Below, piece by piece: positions 1-4,489 of a stretch of DNA of 5,328 nucleotides (the stretch's first letter is position 1; each line of letters opens with the position of its first letter). A program made the position numbers and the translations under genes. The stretch is from Rubrobacter sp. (lineage in GTDB: Bacteria; Actinomycetota; Rubrobacteria; Rubrobacterales; Rubrobacteraceae), in NCBI GenBank assembly GCA_013815485.1, contig JACDGB010000160.1:1-5328 (forward strand), written 5' to 3'. The notes beneath the pieces were generated by a model. The model was not told where the DNA came from. It made no database searches and saw nothing but the letters and a program-made list of their open reading frames with translations.

Positions 1-428
1 ATCCGCAACAGACCATCGAGCGTCTCAACTCGGTCACCTCGTACATGGTCTGGGGTCTGCGGGCGGCGACGGCTTTGTTCCTGATCTCCAGCATACTCCT
101 GATCTCCAATGGCATTCGGGTTTCGATCTTCGCCCGCCGTCAGGAGATCGAGGTGATGAAGCTCGTCGGAGCCTCTGACGGCTTCGTGCGGACGCCGTTC
201 GTGTTCGAGGGGATGTTGCAGAGCCTCGTCGGGGCGACGTTGGCCGCGCTGGTCGTCGTCTGGTTCAACTACCTGTTCGTGGACTGGTCGCGGGAGGCGC
301 TGCCCTTCCTGCCCATCGCATCCTCCGCGGTCAGCACGATCTCGGTGCTGGCGATCCTGATGGCCGCCGGCGCCGCGATAGGTATTCTCGGCAGCTTCCT
401 TTCAGTGACGCGATTTCTGCGAGTGTAG
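1..428 (+). CDS. ftsX: FtsX, cell-division ABC-transporter permease, C-terminal part (5' end outside window)
   Basis: This frame is open from the left edge to TAG at 426-428, so it is the 3' end of a gene that starts upstream; the ATG at 45 is internal. About 142 residues are visible. They show the end of an extracytoplasmic domain, a membrane helix (W-G-L-R-A-A-T through L-L-I-S-N-G-I), then a cytoplasmic loop with R-R-Q-E-I-E-V-M-K-L-V-G-A-S, which is the coupling segment typical of FtsX/MacB-type permeases. Two more membrane helices follow (from about 204 and from about 340). This matches TM2-TM4 of the four-helix FtsX fold. FtsX normally pairs with the ATPase FtsE, probably encoded just upstream, to control peptidoglycan hydrolases at the septum. 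Identification rests on the R-Q-E-I-E-x-M-K-L-V-G-A motif and the topology. No link to the downstream rnr operon is visible, because a 217-bp gap with its own promoter separates them. Confidence 0.9.
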   Translation, partial: PQQTIERLNSVTSYMVWGLRAATALFLISSILLISNGIRVSIFARRQEIEVMKLVGASDGFVRTPFVFEGMLQSLVGATLAALVVVWFNYLFVDWSREALPFLPIASSAVSTISVLAILMAAGAAIGILGSFLSVTRFLRV

Positions 429-430
429 CT

Positions 431-462
431 GGTCAGAATTTAAGCTAGTGGGTTTTCTGACT
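431..462 (+). other. Inverted repeat just after ftsX, possible transcript 3'-end hairpin
   Basis: GTCAGAA (432-438) and TTCTGAC (455-461) are perfect inverted copies, extendable by a G-U pair (431/462), around a 16-nt loop. The hairpin begins 3 bases after the ftsX stop. There is no T-run after it, so it is not a convincing intrinsic terminator. It could stabilise the 3' end of the ftsX message or be chance. Confidence 0.25.
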
Positions 463-517
463 TCCGGCATCTGGTTGTCCGCGCTTCGTGGAGCGGTTCT
501 CGGCGGAAGCGTTCTGG

Positions 518-530
518 GCGAACGGTTCGC
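518..530. repeat. 13-bp perfect palindrome in the ftsX-rnr gap
   Basis: GCGAAC at 518-523 and GTTCGC at 525-530 are perfect inverted copies around a single G. The dyad lies about 70 bp upstream of the proposed rnr -10 box. A compact dyad of this size could bind a dimeric regulator, but nothing identifies one and chance is possible in GC-rich DNA. Confidence 0.25.
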
Positions 531-563
531 GTGGCGTCGGGAAGAAGCAAGTCTCCACCTACT

Positions 564-587
564 GCTGACCGGCTGACAAGCTGACCG
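564..587 (+). repeat. Three 8-bp tandem repeats (GCTGACNN) overlapping the rnr promoter
   Basis: GCTGAC occurs at 564, 572 and 580, exactly 8 bp apart. The units read GCTGACCG, GCTGACAA and GCTGACCG, and the third is followed by GC, making the outer copies identical over 10 bp. The third unit overlaps the only plausible -35 element of the rnr promoter. Regular direct repeats at a promoter suggest a protein-binding array or a small tandem duplication; the sequence does not distinguish them. Confidence 0.5.
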
Positions 588-607
588 GCGAAGCCTCGTG
601 GTAGAAT
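581..607 (+). promoter_or_regulatory. Predicted promoter for the rnr-smpB operon
   Basis: A TAGAAT -10 box lies at 602-607, the same hexamer as the ssrA promoter. The best -35 is CTGACC at 581-586 (4 of 6 to TTGACA, keeping TGAC) with a slightly short 15-bp spacer. Transcription would start near 613-614, at the first ATG of the leader ORF. The -35 sits inside the GCTGAC tandem repeats. Confidence 0.5.
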
Positions 608-613
608 CAAAGC

Positions 614-649
614 ATGTATGTTGCATCTCCTATTCGGGTTGAATCGTGA
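614..649 (+). CDS. Possible 11-codon leaderless leader ORF coupled to rnr
   Basis: ATG at 614 opens an 11-codon frame encoding M-Y-V-A-S-P-I-R-V-E-S, ending in TGA at 647-649. The stop overlaps the rnr GTG (646-648) as GTGA, a classic translational-coupling arrangement. The ATG is 7 bases after the end of the TAGAAT box, about where transcription should begin, so it could be read as a leaderless start. rnr lacks a recognisable Shine-Dalgarno sequence, and coupling would explain how ribosomes reach its GTG. No family is recognised and the ORF may simply be chance. Confidence 0.3.
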   Translation: MYVASPIRVES

Positions 650-2259
650 TCCTACCGGCTGTGCTGCGGCGTCCGGGCAAGTATTCCGTCGCGGATCCGC
701 TCTTCGTGGAGGAGCGGCGTCCGGTGCTGATTTCCCGTCGGCTGCGCAAGGGCGCGGAGGCCGGAGATATCGTGTTGGTGCGCGCTCGGGAGAGGGATCG
801 CTCGCTGCGCGGCGAGGTGGTCCGCGTCTTCGGTTCCTCCGAAGACCCCCGCAACGTCTACGATGCCCTCTTCGCCTCCGTGAATACCTCCCGCGCCTTC
901 TCTCCGAAGGTCGAGGAAGCCGCCGAAGCGGTCGCCGGTGAAGGTCTCGGTGAGCGTCAGGATCTCCGCCATCTGCCCACGGCGACGATAGACGGCGAGG
1001 ACGCGAAAGACTTCGACGACGCCATCTCCGTGGAGCGGGCGGCGTTCGGATATCGTGTCTGGGTCCACATCGCGGACGTGACCCACTTCGTGAGGCCGGG
1101 GAGCCGCCTAGACCGGGAGGCGGCTCGGAGGGGCAGTTCGGTCTATTTGCCAGGGACGGTGGCGCCGATGCTTCCGGCGCGGCTCTCGGATGACGTGTGC
1201 TCGCTGCGGCCGAACGTCGAGCGGGCCGCCGTCACGGTGGAGATGGACCTCGCGGAATCCGGCGAGGCGCGGAGCCGGAAGGCGTATCGCAGTCTCATCG
1301 TCAGCGATGCGCGCCTCACGTATGAAGGGGTGGATGCGTACCTGCGCGGCGAAGAGACCGTGGATCAGGCGGAGTTGGTGAGGTTGGCCTACGAGCTTTC
1401 CCGCAAACTCAAGATGAGGGCTGCCGTGCGGGGGAAGTTGGATCTCGGGGGGCGGGAGCCGGATTACGAACTAGACCCCGAGGGCGTGCCGATTGCGGCT
1501 CGTGTCCGGCGTTCGACCCCGGCCCGCGAGCTGATCGAGGAGCTGATGGTCCTGGCGAACGAGTCGGTTGCGAAGATGGTGCGCGGCAAGCCGGGTGCCG
1601 TATTCCGGGTACACGAGCGCCCGAAAGAGGAGTCCATGCAGGAGCTTGCGGAGAGGCTCGCCGCCATCGGTGTGCAGGAGGAGCCGACGCCGGAGACCTT
1701 GGGCGACATTGCCGCCAGATCCAAGTCCGACGCAGTGAACTATATGATCCTGCGTTCCCTGCCACGGGCTTTCTACGCGCCGTCGAGCCCCGGTCACTTC
1801 GGGCTTGCCCTGGAGGACTACGCGCACTTCACGTCCCCGATCCGGCGCTACGCCGATGTCCTCGTCCACCGGGCGCTACTTGGCGACAAGCCGCCGGAAG
1901 ACGTCTCGGGCGTGGCGGCGAGCATCTCCGAGCGGGAGTACCGGGCCATGATCTGCGAGCGCACCGCCGACGAGTACACGCTAATGTGGCTGATGCGCGA
2001 CCGCGTGGGGGACGTTATGGAGGGCACGGTCGTGAGCACGACCAACTTCGGGCTCTTCGTGGAGTTGGAGACCGGGGCGACGGGGCTCGTGCATGTGAGC
2101 AAGCTCCCCGGACGGTGGGACGTGGAACCAAGCGGCGTCGTCCTCTCCAACGACCGGATCGGGGCTTCGTACCGCGTCGGGGACCGGGTTCTCGTCGAAC
2201 TGCTTGACGTGCTGCCGTTGATGAAGCGGGCCGAATTAAGGATAGTGAAACGCATTTGA
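646..2259 (+). CDS. rnr: RNase R / RNase II-family 3'-5' exoribonuclease, short form
   Basis: This 537-residue exoribonuclease processively degrades RNA from the 3' end to mononucleotides. In bacteria RNase R digests structured RNA, mRNA released by trans-translation, and tmRNA. Residues about 10-75 resemble a single cold-shock/OB domain (G-K-Y-x-V-x-D through G-E-V-V-R-V-F-G). The RNB catalytic domain follows from about 105, with I-D-G-E-D-A-K-D-F-D-D; Asp116, Asp122, Asp124 and Asp125 match the metal-binding aspartates D272, D278, D280 and D281 of E. coli RNase R. H-F-T-S-P-I-R-R-Y is at 394-402, and a C-terminal S1 domain spans about 454-535 (G-D-V-M-E-G-T-V through G-L-V-H-V-S). The usual N-terminal helix-turn-helix, first OB domain and basic C-terminal tail are absent. 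An in-frame TGA at 640-642 rules out a longer start; GTG 646 is the earliest, GTG 661 an alternative. The gap to smpB is 10 bp, indicating an operon. Confidence 0.95.
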   Translation: MILPAVLRRPGKYSVADPLFVEERRPVLISRRLRKGAEAGDIVLVRARERDRSLRGEVVRVFGSSEDPRNVYDALFASVNTSRAFSPKVEEAAEAVAGEGLGERQDLRHLPTATIDGEDAKDFDDAISVERAAFGYRVWVHIADVTHFVRPGSRLDREAARRGSSVYLPGTVAPMLPARLSDDVCSLRPNVERAAVTVEMDLAESGEARSRKAYRSLIVSDARLTYEGVDAYLRGEETVDQAELVRLAYELSRKLKMRAAVRGKLDLGGREPDYELDPEGVPIAARVRRSTPARELIEELMVLANESVAKMVRGKPGAVFRVHERPKEESMQELAERLAAIGVQEEPTPETLGDIAARSKSDAVNYMILRSLPRAFYAPSSPGHFGLALEDYAHFTSPIRRYADVLVHRALLGDKPPEDVSGVAASISEREYRAMICERTADEYTLMWLMRDRVGDVMEGTVVSTTNFGLFVELETGATGLVHVSKLPGRWDVEPSGVVLSNDRIGASYRVGDRVLVELLDVLPLMKRAELRIVKRI

Positions 2260-2269
2260 TGGAGAACGC

Positions 2270-2722
2270 ATGACAGACTTCGCGCGCAACAGAAAAGCCT
2301 TCCACGATTTTCAGATGGAAGAACGATACGAGGCGGGCATTTCGCTGACCGGGCCGGAGGTGAAGTCCATCCGGGCGGGGCGGGCGAACCTGAAGGAGAG
2401 CTATGCGCGGGTGCGCGATGGGGAGGTGTTCCTGATCGGGGCGCACATCTCACCGTATGAGAACGCGAGGAGCGCGAGCCAGCTCCCGACCCGCGACCGC
2501 AAGCTGCTTTTGCACCGGGGTGAGATCTCACGCCTCATCGGCAAGAGCCAGGAGGACGGGAAGACTTTGATCCCTTTGCGACTCTACACGAAGAGGGGCA
2601 ACATAAAGCTCGAGATCGCCGTCGCTAGCCGCAAGAAGCAGTACGATAAGCGGCGCGAGATCGCCCGCAAGACCGCCGACCGCGAGATGGAGCGGGCCGT
2701 GAAGGAACGTCTCCGCCGCTGA
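2270..2722 (+). CDS. smpB: SmpB, tmRNA-binding protein of trans-translation
   Basis: SmpB binds the tRNA-like domain of tmRNA, enables its alanylation and delivery by EF-Tu, and occupies the mRNA channel of a stalled ribosome so that translation switches to the tag ORF. The protein has 150 residues, close to the usual length. Family signatures are N-R-K-A-F-H-D-F near residues 7-14, G-I-S-L-T-G-P-E-V-K-S-I-R at 23-35, P-T-R-D-R-K-L-L-L-H-R near 73-83, K-R-G-N-I-K-L-E-I near 108-116 and Y-D-K-R at 125-128, followed by the basic C-terminal tail that becomes helical in the mRNA channel (to 150). One small deviation is S-R-K-K before Q-Y-D-K-R, where many homologues have G-K-K. The ATG is preceded by GGAG at 2261-2264 with a 5-base spacer, a good ribosome binding site. 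It is probably co-transcribed with rnr, and its RNA partner ssrA begins 69 bp downstream. Confidence 0.97.
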   Translation: MTDFARNRKAFHDFQMEERYEAGISLTGPEVKSIRAGRANLKESYARVRDGEVFLIGAHISPYENARSASQLPTRDRKLLLHRGEISRLIGKSQEDGKTLIPLRLYTKRGNIKLEIAVASRKKQYDKRREIARKTADREMERAVKERLRR

Positions 2723-2750
2723 CGGATTCCGCCGAGCGTCCCGTACTCGT

Positions 2751-2778
2751 TTGAAGAATCGCCGCAAAAAGGTAGAAT
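2751..2778 (+). promoter_or_regulatory. ssrA promoter
   Basis: TTGAAG (2751-2756) and TAGAAT (2773-2778) are separated by 16 bp, a good housekeeping-sigma promoter and the best -35 in the window. The mature tmRNA 5' end at about 2792 is 14 bases past the -10, leaving a short leader for RNase P to remove. It lets ssrA be expressed independently of rnr-smpB. Confidence 0.7.
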
Positions 2779-2791
2779 GTTCAGCGTACAT

Positions 2792-3147
2792 GGGGGCGTA
2801 CCGGCTTCGACGGGAGCGGTCAGCGTCCAGTGAGACGAGCCGAGTTTGCTGGAGACTCGTAAAACGCCGGCAACCAAACAGACACGCCAACAACGTGGAT
2901 GACATGGCGGTTGCTGCTTAACCAGTGACCCCGATCGGTTCGGGTAGTCCACGACCCGGGTCCCGGTCTCATTTAGTGGACTTACCTCGAAGGTCCTGGT
3001 CCCGGGGCTTTCGGGGGACACTTAACGGGCTAGCCCCGCCGCGGCGCCCTGGTCTGCGGCGAAAGGCGAAACTAAACCGGGAGCTACGCTCGTAGAATCT
3101 CGCGGACGGCGCGCTCGCGGACGCGGGTTCGATTCCCGCCGCCTCCA
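2792..3147 (+). ncRNA. ssrA: tmRNA (ssrA)
   Basis: tmRNA acts first as alanyl-tRNA and then as mRNA, rescuing ribosomes stalled on broken messages and tagging the peptide for proteolysis. The 5' end GGGGGCG (2792-2798) pairs with CGCCTCC (3140-3146) to form the acceptor stem; its third pair is G-U, the alanyl-tRNA synthetase identity element. The T arm is GCGGG-TTCGATT-CCCGC (3123-3139) and the discriminator base is A3147. The conserved segment GGCTTCGACGGG lies at 2803-2814. The tag ORF is at 2886-2921, with pseudoknot-rich sequence on both sides that I did not fold in detail. The length of about 356 nt is normal for one-piece tmRNA. The next bases are CTA, so the CCA end must be added enzymatically. 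It lies directly after smpB, its protein partner, and ends in an intrinsic terminator. Confidence 0.95.
2886..2921 (+). other. tmRNA proteolysis-tag reading frame (ANNVDDMAVAA)
   Basis: Reading back from TAA at 2919-2921 gives GCC AAC AAC GTG GAT GAC ATG GCG GTT GCT GCT, i.e. A-N-N-V-D-D-M-A-V-A-A. GCC at 2886 is the likely resume codon: Ala-Asn is the usual tag start, and there is an A four bases upstream, as at the E. coli resume site. The hydrophobic A-V-A-A end fits recognition by ClpXP-type proteases; A-L-A-A is commoner. The frame is certain from the C-terminal end; the exact resume codon is inferred. Confidence 0.8.
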
Positions 3148-3152
3148 CTACG

Positions 3153-3181
3153 AAAGGCCCGCCAAAGTTGGCGGGCCTTTT
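3153..3181 (+). terminator. Intrinsic terminator of ssrA
   Basis: AAAGGCCCGCCA (3153-3164) pairs perfectly with TGGCGGGCCTTT (3169-3180) around a 4-nt loop, and the stem ends in a TTTT run (3178-3181). It begins 5 bases after the tmRNA discriminator base. It should separate the ssrA unit from murI. Confidence 0.92.
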
Positions 3182-3209
3182 CCATGAGCGTCGTTCGTGA
3201 GTTTTGTTC

Positions 3210-3240
3210 CAGACATAACAGATTGGGAACCGGATATAAT
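3210..3240 (+). promoter_or_regulatory. murI promoter with consensus -10
   Basis: A perfect TATAAT lies at 3235-3240. The best -35 candidate is CAGACA at 3210-3215 (4 of 6) with a long 19-bp spacer, so the -10 probably dominates. Transcription should start around 3246-3249, effectively at the GTG start of murI. It lies between the ssrA terminator and murI, making murI a separate unit. Confidence 0.65.
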
Positions 3241-3248
3241 GTCGTTCC

Positions 3249-4061
3249 GTGAGTGATCCTCGGCCCATAGGCGTCTTTGATTCTGGGGTCGGCGGGCTGA
3301 CGGTGCTGGCGGACATCCGGGACCGGCTGCCTTACGAGCACACCATCTACTTTGGAGACACCGCCAGGGTGCCTTATGGACCGCGGGACCTCGCGGAGGT
3401 GCGGTACTTCGCCTTCGAAATCGTGCGTTATCTCGTGGATCAGGACGTGAAGCTGGTCGTCATCGCCTGCAACACGGCGGCGGCGGCGGCGCTGAAGGCG
3501 TTGCAGAGGTCGTTCGATGTCCCGATAGTCGGCGTGGTGGAGCCTGGAGCGCGGGCGGCGGTGCAGGAGACCCGCAACCGGCGCGTCGGGGTGCTTGCGA
3601 CGGAAGGCACCGTCCGCAGCGGGGCCTACCGGCAGGCCGTGCATAACCTGGACGCTGGAGTCGAGATCTACGAGCAAGCCGCCCCAGATTTCGTGCCGCT
3701 CATAGAGCGTGGCGTGACGGGAGGACCGGAACTCGAAGAGATCACCCGTCGCTACTGCGATCCGCTAATGGAAAAAGGCGTTGACGCCGTGATCCTGGGC
3801 TGCACGCACTACCCTCTCATTTCGGCGACCATCAACCGCACCCTGGGACCGGGGGTGCGCCTGATCTCCTCTGCCGGCCAGACTTCTCTGGAGGCGGCCC
3901 GAACCCTCTCCCGCCGCGGATACCTTCGCCGCCCAGAGAATCAGGAAGATTACGGTCGCGCCCGCTACGTGTGCAGCGCGGACCCTGAAGAGTTCGCCGC
4001 GTTGGGCGGCAGGTTCCTCGATGAGGAGATAGAAGCCGTCGCCCCTGCCGCGGTGGCATAG
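3249..4061 (+). CDS. murI: Glutamate racemase
   Basis: MurI interconverts L- and D-glutamate without a cofactor, supplying D-glutamate for the MurD step of cytoplasmic peptidoglycan precursor synthesis. The 270-residue length is standard. Residues 7-16 (I-G-V-F-D-S-G-V-G-G) contain the catalytic-site Asp11 and Ser12; P-Y-G is at 42-44; A-C-N-T at 73-76 and G-C-T-H at 184-187 supply the two catalytic cysteines, Cys74 and Cys185, with Thr186 and His187 beside the second. L-I-S-S-A at 205-209 is the usual substrate-pocket loop near the C terminus. All key residues are present, so the enzyme should be active. GTG at 3249 is chosen because the conserved I-G-V-F-D begins at residue 7. No ribosome binding site is seen, and the start is 8 bases after TATAAT, implying a leaderless or nearly leaderless mRNA. 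The stop is 39 bp before the tRNA-Pro gene. Confidence 0.96.
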   Translation: MSDPRPIGVFDSGVGGLTVLADIRDRLPYEHTIYFGDTARVPYGPRDLAEVRYFAFEIVRYLVDQDVKLVVIACNTAAAAALKALQRSFDVPIVGVVEPGARAAVQETRNRRVGVLATEGTVRSGAYRQAVHNLDAGVEIYEQAAPDFVPLIERGVTGGPELEEITRRYCDPLMEKGVDAVILGCTHYPLISATINRTLGPGVRLISSAGQTSLEAARTLSRRGYLRRPENQEDYGRARYVCSADPEEFAALGGRFLDEEIEAVAPAAVA

Positions 4062-4078
4062 GCGGAAAATCTCTCTGC

Positions 4079-4084
4079 TATACT
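4079..4084 (+). promoter_or_regulatory. Probable -10 box of the tRNA cluster promoter
   Basis: TATACT (4079-4084) lies between murI and tRNA-Pro, 16 bases before the mature tRNA 5' end. No good -35 is seen; the best is TGGCAT at 4054-4059, overlapping the murI stop, with a 19-bp spacer. It could drive all three tRNA genes, though read-through from murI is also possible because no terminator lies between them. Confidence 0.45.
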
Positions 4085-4100
4085 TTGACGGGAGTTTCGG

Positions 4101-4176
<76 letters not shown>

Positions 4177-4199
4177 GCAAGCCCCAAGAGTACGCTCTG

Positions 4200-4270
4200 G
4201 CGGGTGTAGCTCAAAGGTAGAGCCCCAGCCTTCCAAGCTGGTTATGGGGGTTCGATTCCCCTCACCCGCT
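4200..4270 (+). tRNA. tRNA-Gly (anticodon UCC)
   Basis: Acceptor GCGGGTG/CACCCGC (4200-4206 with 4263-4269), D stem GCTC/GAGC, anticodon stem CCAGC/GCTGG with loop CTTCCAA and anticodon TCC at 4232-4234, T arm GGGGG-TTCGATT-CCCCT, and discriminator T4270. CCA is not encoded. It reads GGA and GGG glycine codons and lies 25 bp after tRNA-Pro. Confidence 0.95.
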
Positions 4271-4291
4271 CTCGCCGCGCACGGCGGTGCT

Positions 4292-4364
4292 GCGCCCGTA
4301 GCTCAGGGGACAGAGCAGCGGACTTCTAATCCGCTGGCCGCAGGTTCGAATCCTGCCGGGCGCG
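4292..4364 (+). tRNA. tRNA-Arg (anticodon UCU)
   Basis: Acceptor GCGCCCG/CGGGCGC (4292-4298 with 4357-4363), D stem GCTC/GAGC, anticodon stem GCGGA/TCCGC with loop CTTCTAA and anticodon TCT at 4325-4327, T arm GCAGG-TTCGAAT-CCTGC, and discriminator G4364. CCA is not encoded. It reads AGA and AGG codons, which should be rare in a GC-rich host. It is the last core gene before the low-GC AIPR region, and tRNA 3' ends are common integration sites for mobile elements. Confidence 0.95.
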
Positions 4365-4383
4365 CTGCAGAAAGTTGCAGTTT
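4365..4383 (+). terminator. Weak hairpin after the tRNA cluster, possible terminator
   Basis: CTGCA (4365-4369) pairs with TGCAG (4376-4380) around a 6-nt loop, followed by TTT (4381-4383). The stem is only 5 bp and the T-run is short, so termination would be inefficient. It abuts the tRNA-Arg 3' end, where a terminator or processing signal is expected. Confidence 0.3.
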
Positions 4384-4394
4384 GCAAGTATAAT
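4366..4394 (+). promoter_or_regulatory. Promoter of the AIPR gene
   Basis: A perfect TATAAT lies at 4389-4394. The position 17 bp upstream holds TGCAGA (4366-4371), a poor -35 that overlaps the hairpin after tRNA-Arg. The predicted transcript would carry a leader of roughly 90 nt before GTG 4490. No known operator or riboswitch was recognised in 4395-4489, only a minor GGGA/TCCC hairpin (4395-4408) and an imperfect AGCAC/GTGTT dyad around 4411-4422. Confidence 0.5.
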
Positions 4395-4489
4395 GGGAGA
4401 CGAATCCCTGAGCACAAGTGTTCTCTGAACGCAGTCTCTAGCCCGAGTAAAGACAAGGTGAGCAACAGCGATTGAGTGGGGGTATTGAG

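Noticed and set aside
618..941. Plus-strand 107-codon frame starting at ATG 618
   Set aside because: It overlaps rnr in another frame, has Arg/Gly-rich shadow composition and no recognisable motif.
2969..3677. Minus-strand frames over ssrA and the 5' part of murI (2969-3316, 3084-3677), with A-G-I-E-P-A-S and G-N-R-T-R-V-like peptides
   Set aside because: They come from the antisense strand of the tmRNA T arm and acceptor and overlap murI, which has full family support.
4409..4424. GAGCAC-AA-GTGTTC dyad upstream of AIPR as an SOS/LexA box
   Set aside because: The half-site spacing is 2 bp longer than the actinobacterial GAAC-N4-GTTC box and the left half mismatches, so it is not convincing.
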